Positions 6,937-15,567 of a stretch of 64,000 nt of DNA are shown piece after piece. This stretch comes from Bog-473 sp963719485 (GTDB taxonomy: Bacteria > Actinomycetota > Acidimicrobiia > Acidimicrobiales > RAAP-2), in assembly GCA_963719485.1 (NCBI GenBank), contig OY970387.1, positions 3,906,001 to 3,970,000 on the forward strand. The letters are read 5' to 3'. The number at the start of each line of letters is the position of its first letter. Within the stretch, counting starts at the first letter, position 1. The notes beneath the pieces are model-generated. The model saw only the letters and a program-made list of their open reading frames with translations. It searched no databases and was not told the origin of the DNA. The position numbers were made by a program, and so were the translations under genes.

Positions 6937-8836
6937 TGAGGTCCTGGCCGGTGCCCTGACTGCCGCCCGCCGGCGGGACCGGCGAGGCCACGACGTGCTC
7001 CAGACCGGCCCCCGTGCAGGCTCCGCAGTCGTAACAGGGGGTCCAACGACAGTCCTCGACGGTCACCCGGGCCAGCGCGTCCTGCCAGTCACCCCAGAGG
7101 AAGTCCCGGTGCAGCCCGGCCGAGATGTGGTCCCAGGGCAGGGCCTCGTCGGCCTCGCGATCCCGATGGCACACCTCGTCAGAGCTCAACCCCTCGGTGG
7201 CCAGCGCGGCCTCCCACAGGGACAGGTCGAAGCGCTCGGACCACTCCTGGAACGTGCCGCCGGCCCGCCAGACCCGCTCGATCACCGCTCCCATCCGGCG
7301 GTCGCCGCGGCTCGCCAGACCCTCGGCCACCGAGGCGGCCGGCTCGTGCCAGCGGATGGTGAGGCCGCGGGTGCGCCGGGCCTCGCCCCGCAGCAGCGCG
7401 ACCTTGCGCCCGAGCTCAGCGACGGTGTCCTGGCCGAACCACTGGAACGGCGTGTGCGGCTTGGGCACGAACCCGCCGACGGAGGCCACCACCGTCACTC
7501 CCTTGTGGTACTTCCGGCCGATCTCGACACACCGCGCACCGAGCTCGGCGATGCCGAGCACGTCCTCGTCGAGCTCGGTGGGCAGCCCGATCAGGAAGTA
7601 GAGCTTGACCCTCCGCCACCCCTGGCTGAAAGCGGCGTCGACGGCGCTGTAGAGGTCCTCCTCGGTGATCAGCTTGTTGATCACCGTGCGCATCCGCCAG
7701 GTGCCACCTTCCGGGGCGAAGGTCAGTCCCGTGCGGCGCACTTTCTGGATCTCGGCCGCCGTGCCGACCGTGAAGGCATCCACCCGCAGCGACGGCAGGC
7801 TGACCGAGACCCGCCCTCCGTGCTCGGGATCGTCGACGATGTCGCGTACGGTGCCCTCGATGCCGGAGAAGTCGGCAGAGGAGAGCGAGGTCAGCGCGAC
7901 CTCGTCGTGCCCGCTCCACTCCAGGCCACGCTGGACCATCTCGCGAACCTGGGCGGCCGGGCGCTCGCGCACCGGACGGGTGATCATGCCGGCCTGGCAG
8001 AACCGGCATCCTCGGGTGCAGCCGCGGAACACCTCGACATTGAGGCGGTCGTGGACCACCTCGGTCAGCGGCACCAGCGGCCGGGCGGGATAGGGCCAGT
8101 CGGCCAGGTCGCTCACCGTGCGCTTCGTCACCTCCGCGGGGACCCCAGGAGTCGTCGGGAGCGTCGACACCAGCCGGCCGTCCTCGTACGCCGGGGTGTA
8201 GAGCGCCGGCACGTACACGCCTTCGAGCCCCGCCAGCGTGTGCAGCAGCACGACGCGATCGCGCGCCTCGGGTGGCGACGCAGCCAACCACGCCGCCAGC
8301 ACCTCGTTGATCTCGCTCACCACCTCCTCGCCGTCGCCCAGGACGAACGCGTCGACGAAGTCCGCCAGGGGCTCAGGGTTGTAGACGCAATGGCCCCCGG
8401 CCACGACGAGCGCATCAGCGCCGCCACGGTCCGCCCCGTGCAGCGGGAGGCCGGCCAGGTCGAGCATGTTGACGAGGTTGGTGTAGACGAGCTCGGCCGA
8501 GAGGTTGAAGGCCAGCACGTCGAAGGCTTCGGCAGGAAGATGCTGCTCCACGCTGAAGAGCGGGATGCCCGCCGCGCGCATCGCCGCCTCCATGTCGACC
8601 CAGGGGGCGTAGGCGCGCTCGGCGAGCGCATCGGGGCGCTCGTTGAGGATCTCGTAGAGGATCTGCAGCCCCTGGTTGGGGAGTCCGATCTCGTAGGTGT
8701 CCGGGTAGAGCAACAGCCAGGCCACCCTGCCCGGCCCGTGCTCGGGAGAGACCGAACCCTGTTCCCCTCCGATGTAGCGCGCCGGCTTGGACACCGTGGG
8801 CAGGATGCGCTCGATCTGCGGCCAGAGGGTCTCCAT
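6890..8836 (-). CDS. TIGR03960 family B12-binding-type radical SAM protein
   Basis: 648 aa. N-terminal Rossmann-like cobalamin-binding-type domain (about residues 30-200; 'LLYPDTYEIGLPNQGLQILYEIL', 'VVAGGHCVYNPEPLADFVD'). Then a radical SAM domain with CxxxCxxC at Cys273/277/280 ('CTRGCRFC') that would hold the 4Fe-4S cluster and SAM. A C-terminal Cys pair group, 'CYDCGACTG', may bind another metal or cluster. It is the partner of the downstream DUF2344 gene, with overlapping coding ends. The family is widespread in actinobacteria beside rne/rng, but its substrate is not known to me. Confidence 0.9.
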   Translation of the reverse strand: METLWPQIERILPTVSKPARYIGGEQGSVSPEHGPGRVAWLLLYPDTYEIGLPNQGLQILYEILNERPDALAERAYAPWVDMEAAMRAAGIPLFSVEQHLPAEAFDVLAFNLSAELVYTNLVNMLDLAGLPLHGADRGGADALVVAGGHCVYNPEPLADFVDAFVLGDGEEVVSEINEVLAAWLAASPPEARDRVVLLHTLAGLEGVYVPALYTPAYEDGRLVSTLPTTPGVPAEVTKRTVSDLADWPYPARPLVPLTEVVHDRLNVEVFRGCTRGCRFCQAGMITRPVRERPAAQVREMVQRGLEWSGHDEVALTSLSSADFSGIEGTVRDIVDDPEHGGRVSVSLPSLRVDAFTVGTAAEIQKVRRTGLTFAPEGGTWRMRTVINKLITEEDLYSAVDAAFSQGWRRVKLYFLIGLPTELDEDVLGIAELGARCVEIGRKYHKGVTVVASVGGFVPKPHTPFQWFGQDTVAELGRKVALLRGEARRTRGLTIRWHEPAASVAEGLASRGDRRMGAVIERVWRAGGTFQEWSERFDLSLWEAALATEGLSSDEVCHRDREADEALPWDHISAGLHRDFLWGDWQDALARVTVEDCRWTPCYDCGACTGAGLEHVVASPVPPAGGSQGTGQDLSAGDRIPVRLVSRAS

Positions 8837-8857
8837 CGCACCAACCCTACGGGACGT

Positions 8858-11089
8858 TCAGCCTCCGCCCGCTGTGCTCGACGTCGTCGTGCCGGCCCCG
8901 CCCGTCGTGCCCGACTTCGGTGCGGTGGTCGTCGTGGTGGTCGGCGTCCCCAGCGGCGCGTTGGTCGCCGGCGCCGTCTGGCTGGCCGGGTTGGAGGGCG
9001 TGGGTGTCTTGACCGCGCCGTTCATGCCTGGGTTGGCCACGATGTAGTCGAAGATGTTCCGCACGAGGGGGGCGGCGGCCTGGGCGCCATAGCCACCCTG
9101 GTCGATGACGGCCAGGACGAGATAGGTGGGGTTCGGGTTCGGACCGAAGGCCACGAACCAGCTGTTCGGCTCGAGTCCCTGCTGGTTCGAGGCGGTGCCC
9201 GTCTTGCCCGCCAGGTTCCACGAGGCCGGGAAGCCCTGGAAGGCCGCGTATCCCGTCCCGCTCCTGTTCGAGATGACGCCCTCGAAGCCCGCCAGCATGG
9301 CGCTGTAGTTGGCCGGCGAGATCGTCACCTTCCCGGTGACCTGCGGCTCGATCTTCTTGATGATCTTGCCGGTCACCGGGTCGACGACCTGGGAGGCGAC
9401 CTGCGGCGCGTAGCGGGTGCCCCCGTTGGCGAAGGTGGAGTAGGCCACGGCCTGCTCGATCGGGGTCAGCACCGTCTCGCCCTGGCCGAAGGCCATCTCG
9501 ATGTTGTCACCGGTGAACCACGACGGCGCATAGGGGAACCCCTTGGGTGCTTCGGCGTGCAGCTTGGCTCTGGTGAGGTAGCTGTCGACGCGTCCCTGCG
9601 CCTCGCCCGGCAGATCGATGCCGGTGATGGTCCCCTCCCCGTAGGCCGTGGCCTCGTTCTGGATCGGCGTGTCGCCGAACTGACCGCGCTGCGTCCAGAA
9701 CATCTGCCCCAGGTTGTAGAAGAACGAGTCGCTCGACACTGTGAGAGCGCCCGTGACGTTGTAGGTGCCCCCGCTGTCGCCCGGGTCGTCGTGGAGCACG
9801 CAGCCGGTGTCCGCGACCACGCCAGGCGCCGGGCAGCCGGCGATCTTGAACGTCCCGGTGTCGGTGTACGGGGTGGTCGGCGCGATCAGGCCGTCCTGCA
9901 GCGCGGCCGTTGCCGTGACCAGCTTGAACGTCGATCCCGGCGTGTACTGGCCCTCGATGGCGTTGTCGTTCTCGGCGCCACTCGCTTGCAGTGCCGCGAA
10001 GTTGGCCGAAGAGATTCCGCCCGCCCACTCGTTGAGGTCGTAGTTCGGGAACGAGGCGAGTGCCAGCACCTGGCCGTTCTGGGGGTTCATCACGATGGCG
10101 GCACCGTTGGGCGCCGGCGGCAGCTTGCCGCCGTCGACCTGGTCCGGCGTCTTGCGGTCGCTCAGGATCTGTTGCTGCAGGGCGTTCTGCACGAACTGCT
10201 CGAGCCCGGTGTCGACGTTGAGCACCACGGTGTCGCCGATCTGGGGCGCGGTGGTACTGAGGGTGCCCACGACGTCGCCACTGGCGTCGACCGAGAGCGC
10301 CTGACGCCCGGCCACACCCTTCAGATAGGGCTCGTACTGCGCCTCGATTCCCGAGACACCGACCTGGCTTCCCTGGGTGTAGCCGTCGTTCGGATGGGCG
10401 GCGAGGTAGCTCGAAGAGATCGCTCCCACGTAGCCGAGGATGTGGGTCGCGGTGGTCCCTTGTTGGGGGTAGGTGCGCTGCGCGACGGTCTGCACGCTCA
10501 CCCCGGGATACTCCGACTGGTGCGTCTGGAGGAACTGGACCGTGTCCTGCGACACCCCGACCGCGACGGGTACGGGCTCGTAGGGGCTGTACTGGTCGTT
10601 GTTGATGGAGGCTTGCACCTGTTTCGGCGTCTGGCCGACCAGCGCGGCGACCTGGCCGACGATGGCCGGGTTCTGCGTGGCCTCAGCCCGCGACAGAAGG
10701 ATCTCCTCCTGGGGAATATTGGTCACGAGGACAGTGCCGCTGCGGTCGACGATCTCGCCGCGGGGCGGGGCCACGCTGACGACCCGCACCTGGTTGCGCG
10801 TGACGGCGGCCGCGTAGGTCTTCCCTTCGACCACCTGCAGCGTCCACAGCCGCAGGATGAGGACGCCGAAAAGGAGCAGGACGACGACCCCGACGATGCG
10901 GAGGCGGAGATTCGGACGTGCTTCCTCTTCTTCGGGCGAGCCGACGATGGAGGCGACGTTGACGCTCTTGCGCGGCCGCATGCGCGGCCCGCTGCTGTTC
11001 CCGCGCCAGGTGCTCCGGCGCGACGAGCGCGTTGCGGGCTTGGGGTGGAGCCGGTCGCCGCGGATCGGGTGGCGAAGTGTTCGCTTCAC
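8858..11089 (-). CDS. mrdA: penicillin-binding protein 2 (class B transpeptidase)
   Basis: 743 aa from GTG 11089, which overlaps the mreD TGA as GTGA; a longer open frame to 11155 would run 70 bases into mreD. One membrane anchor near residues 55-80 ('IVGVVVLLLFGVLILRLW'), then the PBP dimerisation domain ('APPRGEIVDRSG'). The transpeptidase domain has the nucleophile in STFK (Ser386), SSD as the SxN motif (the Asp variant occurs in PBP2-type enzymes) and KTGT (Lys629). A Thr/Pro-rich tail ends the protein. It cross-links peptidoglycan during side-wall elongation with MreBCD. The usual SEDS partner rodA is not next to it. Confidence 0.94.
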   Translation of the reverse strand: MKRTLRHPIRGDRLHPKPATRSSRRSTWRGNSSGPRMRPRKSVNVASIVGSPEEEEARPNLRLRIVGVVVLLLFGVLILRLWTLQVVEGKTYAAAVTRNQVRVVSVAPPRGEIVDRSGTVLVTNIPQEEILLSRAEATQNPAIVGQVAALVGQTPKQVQASINNDQYSPYEPVPVAVGVSQDTVQFLQTHQSEYPGVSVQTVAQRTYPQQGTTATHILGYVGAISSSYLAAHPNDGYTQGSQVGVSGIEAQYEPYLKGVAGRQALSVDASGDVVGTLSTTAPQIGDTVVLNVDTGLEQFVQNALQQQILSDRKTPDQVDGGKLPPAPNGAAIVMNPQNGQVLALASFPNYDLNEWAGGISSANFAALQASGAENDNAIEGQYTPGSTFKLVTATAALQDGLIAPTTPYTDTGTFKIAGCPAPGVVADTGCVLHDDPGDSGGTYNVTGALTVSSDSFFYNLGQMFWTQRGQFGDTPIQNEATAYGEGTITGIDLPGEAQGRVDSYLTRAKLHAEAPKGFPYAPSWFTGDNIEMAFGQGETVLTPIEQAVAYSTFANGGTRYAPQVASQVVDPVTGKIIKKIEPQVTGKVTISPANYSAMLAGFEGVISNRSGTGYAAFQGFPASWNLAGKTGTASNQQGLEPNSWFVAFGPNPNPTYLVLAVIDQGGYGAQAAAPLVRNIFDYIVANPGMNGAVKTPTPSNPASQTAPATNAPLGTPTTTTTTAPKSGTTGGAGTTTSSTAGGG

Positions 11090-11622
11090 CAGACCCTGCT
11101 GTCGGCCGAGACGGGGACGAGCGAGCGGCGATTGCTCTCCCCGGCCAGAGCCCACCGCATCAGCCGGTTGACCGGGAGAACCAGGACCACGCTCGAGATC
11201 CCGACCACCAGGAACAGGGCCAGGAAGTTGACCTGCACCATCTGGCCTTGTCCGAGAATCGCTCCGAGCACGGCGAACAGCATGTCCGCTGCGACGCTCC
11301 CCGCGAGCGCGGCCACCGGCTTGAGCCAGGCCGCCCGGGGGTCCGCGGCCCTCGTGAGGGCCCCTGTGGCATAGCCCAACACGCAGCCGACCAGGGCAGA
11401 CAGGCCGAACGGCGTCGGGAGAACCAGGTCGAAGGCCAAGCCGGCCCAGAACCCGACGATGGCGCCCGTTTCAGGTCCGTCGAGCAACGCGGCGGTGATG
11501 GGCAGCAGCCACAGAAGGTCGGGGTGGGCGCCGTCGATGCGGAGCGCCACCATCACCGTCTGCTGGACCATGAGCACGATGAAGATCACCAGCGCAACGC
11601 GGAGCATGGCGCGCCCGGTCAT
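11086..11622 (-). CDS. mreD: rod shape-determining protein MreD
   Basis: 178 aa from ATG 11622, chosen because it overlaps the mreC stop as ATGA; an in-frame start at 11637 lies inside mreC. Five or so hydrophobic membrane segments ('VALVIFIVLMVQQTVMVAL', 'LLWLLPITAALL', 'ALVGCVLGYATGAL', 'FLALFLVVGISSVVLVLPV'). Contains the family-like 'DLVLPTPFGLSAL'. It is an integral-membrane part of the elongasome linking MreC, PBP2 and the MreB filament. Translationally coupled to mrdA at its 3' end. Confidence 0.9.
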   Translation of the reverse strand: MTGRAMLRVALVIFIVLMVQQTVMVALRIDGAHPDLLWLLPITAALLDGPETGAIVGFWAGLAFDLVLPTPFGLSALVGCVLGYATGALTRAADPRAAWLKPVAALAGSVAADMLFAVLGAILGQGQMVQVNFLALFLVVGISSVVLVLPVNRLMRWALAGESNRRSLVPVSADSRVW

Positions 11623-12455
11623 GTGGACGGAACCCACTGGACGACATCGACGTAGGCCAACTGGCTCAGGTCGGCGGCCGGGTCGACCTGAATTGTCTCC
11701 TGGCTCGCCCCGGCCGCCGTGTGAAAGTTCCGCACGGAGGCCACGGGTATGCCCGGGGGGAACGCGGCCGCGTCGAGACTGCTGGTGAACATGTGCTCAC
11801 CCTTGGTCAGCGGAGTGTGGGGCGAGACCAGGTCCGCTGTCATGGAGTTCGATGGCCCCTGCCCGTCGACGATCCCCGTGTATTGACTGTTCGAACCGAA
11901 CGTCACGCCGACCTTCGACTGTCCATCTGTGATCAGACGGACCACAGCCGTGTGGTGGAACGACTGGATCACCTGACCCACCAGGCCTCCCGCGCCGACG
12001 ACCGGAAAGCCCACGTCGACGCCGTCGGCGCGACCCTTGTCCAGCGTGATCGTCGCCGTGAAGTTGGACGAGAACTCGTCCTGCGTCTGCGCCGTGACCG
12101 TCGGGAGCGACTGCAGGAACGGCAGGTTCTGCAGCGCGGTGATCTCGCGCAGCTGGTTCTTCTCGAAGCCCTGTTCGAGCTGGGCCGCCCGCAACTGGCC
12201 AATCGTTCGCTGCAACCGCTCGTTCTCGGACTGCACCGATCCGTAGTTGAACGCGCCGGCGAAGAAGTTCCCGATGGGGCTGATGATGTCGAGAACGCCC
12301 TGTCGCAGAGGCGCGTACACGTCGTTGGCCACCGACTTCACGCCGGACGTCAAGGAGTGGGTCCGCCCGTTGAGGTCGAGCGAGATGAGGGAAAGCGAGA
12401 TGACGAGAAGGATGATGACCGTCAGGGTGCGGCGCGACCGCCGGGACCGAGGCAC
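11619..12455 (-). CDS. mreC: rod shape-determining protein MreC
   Basis: 278 aa. Arg-rich N-terminus, one membrane anchor (about residues 10-28, 'LTVIILLVISLSLISLDL'), a coiled-coil around 'ENERLQRTIGQLRAAQLEQGFEKNQLRE', and two beta domains with 'VVGAGGLVGQVIQ' and 'GIVDGQG'. The extracytoplasmic protein activates PBP2 and spaces it with MreB. It lies 22 bases after mreB and overlaps mreD by four bases. Confidence 0.93.
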   Translation of the reverse strand: MPRSRRSRRTLTVIILLVISLSLISLDLNGRTHSLTSGVKSVANDVYAPLRQGVLDIISPIGNFFAGAFNYGSVQSENERLQRTIGQLRAAQLEQGFEKNQLREITALQNLPFLQSLPTVTAQTQDEFSSNFTATITLDKGRADGVDVGFPVVGAGGLVGQVIQSFHHTAVVRLITDGQSKVGVTFGSNSQYTGIVDGQGPSNSMTADLVSPHTPLTKGEHMFTSSLDAAAFPPGIPVASVRNFHTAAGASQETIQVDPAADLSQLAYVDVVQWVPST

Positions 12456-12477
12456 CCAGGAGAAACCGGTCGATCGA

Positions 12478-13509
12478 TCAGCGCGTGGAAGTGGTGATCA
12501 GCACCCGCTTCAGCGCTTCGAACTCCTCCAGGCACTGGCCGCTGCCGATAGCGACGCAGTTCAGGGGGTCCCTGGCCACCACAATGGGCATGCCCGTCTC
12601 ATGCTGCAGCCGCGCCTCCAACCCGTGGAGGAGAGCTCCCCCGCCGGTGAGCACGATCCCCTGCTCCATGATGTCCGCCGCCAATTCCGGCGGTGTCCTG
12701 TCCAGGGTGACCTTGACGGCGTCGATGATGGCGGACACCGGCTCCTCGATGGCCCGCCGGATCTCCTCGGTGGAGACGACGATCGTCTTGGGAAGCCCGC
12801 TGACGAGGTCGCGGCCACGGATCTCCGCGTGCAGCTCCTGCTCCAACGGATAGGCGGAACCGAGCGTGATCTTGATCTCCTCAGCAGTGCGCTCTCCGAG
12901 CGCGAGGCTGAACTCCTTCTTCACGAACGAGACGATCGCCTCGTCGAGTTCGTCGCCGCCAATGCGCACCGACTGGCTGGTCACGATGCCGCCCAGGGAG
13001 ATGACGGCGACCTCGGTCGTCCCTCCGCCGATGTCGACCACCATGTTCCCGGTCGGCTCGTGCACGGGGAGGCCTGCACCGATGGCGGCCGCCATGGGCT
13101 CCTCAATGATGTAAGCGCGCCGTGCACCGGCGTACTCGGCCGCCTCCATCACGGCCCGACGCTCCACCCCGGTGATGCCCGACGGGACACAGATCACCAT
13201 GCGCGGCTTGGCGAAGCGGCGCTGGTGCACCCGGTGGATGAAGTAGCGCAACATCTTCTCGCAGATCTCGAAGTCGGCGATGACGCCGTCCTTCAGCGGC
13301 CGGATGGCCTGGATGTTCGACGGCGTGCGCCCGATCATCCGCTTGGCCTCTGCCCCCACGGCCAAGGGCCGTCCGTCCTTGATGTCGACGGCGACCACGG
13401 ACGGCTCGTTGAGCACGATGCCACGGCCGCGGACGTACACCAGCGTGTTGGCGGTTCCGAGGTCGACAGCCATGTCACGACCAAGGAGGGAAAGACGATT
13501 TTCGGCCAT
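12478..13509 (-). CDS. mreB: rod shape-determining protein MreB
   Basis: 343 aa from ATG 13509, which has GGGAGAG upstream and gives the standard N-terminus 'MAENRLSLLGRDMAVDLGTANTLVYVRGRG'; the open frame continues upstream to 13578 but is not conserved. Actin-fold ATPase motifs: phosphate-1 'DLGTANT', 'VPSGITGVERRAVMEA', phosphate-2 'VVDIGGGTTEVAVISLGG' and adenosine loop 'IVLTGGGALLHGL'. Forms membrane-bound filaments that orient cell-wall insertion. First gene of mreBCD-mrdA; 165 bases separate it from ndk and may hold its promoter, though none is clear by eye. Confidence 0.96.
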   Translation of the reverse strand: MAENRLSLLGRDMAVDLGTANTLVYVRGRGIVLNEPSVVAVDIKDGRPLAVGAEAKRMIGRTPSNIQAIRPLKDGVIADFEICEKMLRYFIHRVHQRRFAKPRMVICVPSGITGVERRAVMEAAEYAGARRAYIIEEPMAAAIGAGLPVHEPTGNMVVDIGGGTTEVAVISLGGIVTSQSVRIGGDELDEAIVSFVKKEFSLALGERTAEEIKITLGSAYPLEQELHAEIRGRDLVSGLPKTIVVSTEEIRRAIEEPVSAIIDAVKVTLDRTPPELAADIMEQGIVLTGGGALLHGLEARLQHETGMPIVVARDPLNCVAIGSGQCLEEFEALKRVLITTSTR

Positions 13510-13674
13510 AGTTGGAGCTCTCCCAAGCAATTCCTGATGGGCGACGGCGGTGGCCGCCATCCGTGATGATGCGCCCACAGGCTATGGGACTCCGAGGGGG
13601 TCCACAAGGCGGACGCCGCCGAACGCCTACCTGGCCTGCAGATACACCGGCGTTGGCCGGCGCCGAGTCGAGCG

Positions 13675-14091
13675 CTACGAGGTCACCAAGTCGGGGAAGA
13701 ACAGTGCGATCTCCCGTGCCGCGGACTCGTGCGAGTCGGATCCGTGCACCAGGTTCTCGGTCGTTTCGATCCCGTAGTCACCGCGGATGGTGCCCGGCGC
13801 CGCCTCGGCCGGGTTGGTGGCGCCGATCATCAGGCGCACGACGGCGAACGTGTCCTCGGGACCCTCGACCACCATGACCAGCGAGGGTGAGCGTGTGATG
13901 AAGGTGACCAGGTCGCCGAAGAACGGGCGCTCGGCATGCTCGGCGTAGTGCGTCTCGGCCACCACCTGGGTGATCGTCCGGAGCTCCGCCGCGACCAGGC
14001 GCAGCATCTTGCGCTCGAGACGGCCGAGCACCTCGCCGGCCAGGCCCCGTTCGACACCGTCGGGCTTCACAATGACAAGGGTGCGGTCCAC
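13675..14091 (-). CDS. ndk: nucleoside diphosphate kinase
   Basis: 138 aa, normal length. Starts 'MDRTLVIVKPDGVERGLAGEV'. The phosphorylated active-site His is in 'TTENLVHGSDSHESA', with the conserved 'ATNPAEAAPGTIRGDYG' before it. It transfers the gamma-phosphate among NTPs and NDPs. Same strand as folC and mreB. The space between it and folC holds a 3 x 25-bp tandem repeat. Confidence 0.97.
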   Translation of the reverse strand: MDRTLVIVKPDGVERGLAGEVLGRLERKMLRLVAAELRTITQVVAETHYAEHAERPFFGDLVTFITRSPSLVMVVEGPEDTFAVVRLMIGATNPAEAAPGTIRGDYGIETTENLVHGSDSHESAAREIALFFPDLVTS

Positions 14092-14106
14092 GAGCGGTGG
14101 ACACTA

Positions 14107-14181
14107 CACAAACGCCGGGACACCGTCCGGACACAAACGCCGGGACACCGTCCGGACACAAACGCCGGGACACCGTCCCGG
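14107..14181. repeat. three tandem 25-bp repeats between folC and ndk
   Basis: Units at 14107-14131, 14132-14156 and 14157-14181. The first two are identical and the third differs only at its last bases. Each unit carries a CGGGACACCGTCC-type inverted repeat; in the third unit it is a perfect hairpin (ccgggac-acc-gtcccgg). The array lies just after the folC stop and 15 bases upstream of the ndk start, so it could act as an attenuator, terminator or mRNA-stabilising structure. Only the repeats themselves are directly seen. Confidence 0.85.
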
Positions 14182-14187
14182 CTGCGG

Positions 14188-15547
14188 TCAGCGACCGGCC
14201 TCCTCCCACGGCACCGAGGCGGCCAGCGCGTCCGCCGCGGGCGCCGCCCACGACGTAGAGCGACCCCGCCACCACCACAAGCCCGTCGGCGTCGACCATG
14301 CCACGCGCCACGCGCAGCGCGCTGCTGACGTCGGGCTCCTCGTAGACGGACAAGCCGAGCGCGCGGCCGGCCTCGGACACCGCGGTCACCGGCATCGCGC
14401 GCGGCGACGATGGCTCGCAGGCGACGATCGCGTCAACGCCCACCGACGCGAGCGGCGCGAGCATCGCTGACGGGTCACGACCCGACAGCATGCCAACCAC
14501 CGCCACGGTCGCGCCGTCGACCGCGAACTCCTCGGCCAGCGCTTCGGCCAATGCCGCCATGCCCGCTGCGTTGTGCGCGCCGTCGACGAGGAGCAGAGGG
14601 CGGCGGCCCAACACCTCGAGGCGACCCGGCACGCGCACCGAGGCCAAGCCTTCCTCCACCACTTCGGGCGCGAGGGGGTCTCCGAAGAAGGCTTCGACCG
14701 ACGCCAGCGCCACCGAGGCGTTGAGGCCCTGATGGGCCCCGTGCAGGGGCACCAGGACATCCTCGTAGCGGCCGCCGGGCGTCCACAGGGTCACGACCCG
14801 GCCCCCGACAGCCACCCGGTTGGTCTCGCAGCCGAAGTCCCGCCCGGCCACCCACACCGACGCCGCCCCGACCTCCTCCGCCCGGGCCGTCACGATGTCG
14901 ACCAGGTCAGGGGCCATTTCCCCCACCACCACCCGGCTGCCCGGCTCGATGATTCCCGCCTTGTCGAGCGCGATCCCCTCCAGGGTGGGCCCCAGGACGT
15001 CGGTGTGATCGAAGCTCACATTGGTGAGCACCGCCACGTCGCCCCGCACGACGTTGGTGCAGTCCCAGGTCCCACCGAGACCCACCTCGACGACCATGGC
15101 GTCCACCGCTTCGGTGGCGAACCACGACAGGGCGGCCGCCGTCAGCAGCTCAAAGCGGGTCGGTCGCTCGGGCAACAGCGACTCGAGCAACGCCAGCTCC
15201 GTCAGGACGTCCGTGAGCGACGCGTCGTCGATCGGTTCTCCGTTCTCGGCCAGCCGCTCGGCCACCGCGTGGAGGTTGGGGCTCGTATAGGTTCCGACGG
15301 TCAGGCCCTTCGTCATGAGCAGCGCGGTCGCCATCGCCGAGGTCGACCCCTTGCCGTTGGTCCCCGTGATGTGGATGGACGGGATCGACTCCTGGGGCTC
15401 GTTGAGCAGCGCCGTGAGCCCACGCATGCGGTCGAGCGTCGGCAACGCGCGCCGGCGCGGCATCTGCGACTCGAAGTCGATGTGGCTGTCGAGCCACGCC
15501 AACGCGTCCTCCACCCTTTCGAAGGGCGGGGTTGCCGGATCGTCCAC
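14188..15547 (-). CDS. folC: folylpolyglutamate/dihydrofolate synthase, apparent frameshift near 3' end
   Basis: About 450 aa. ATP-dependent addition of glutamate to folates (and/or dihydropteroate). P-loop 'SIHITGTNGKGSTSAMATALL', then 'VVEVGLGGTWDCTNVV', 'SFDHTDVLGPTLEGIALDKAGIIEPG' and 'LLLVDGAHNAAGMAALAEAL'. The GTG at 15547 gives the usual N-terminus and follows clpX by 20 bases. The frame reads correctly up to 'VVAGSLYVVGGAR' and then runs without stop through ndk antisense sequence. Removing one base near 14235-14240 gives 'ARADALAASVPWEEAGR' and a TGA at 14188-14190, a natural end just before the repeat array. Confidence 0.88.
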
Positions 15548-15567
15548 GCGGACCGGCTCCGGTTCTG

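Noticed and set aside
6836..11374. 1512-codon plus-strand open frame
   Set aside because: Lies opposite the radical SAM and PBP2 genes; composition is Arg/Gly/Leu shadow typical of high-GC antisense, with no motif.
14107..14181. CRISPR array
   Set aside because: The 25-bp units are directly adjacent with no spacers and no cas genes nearby.
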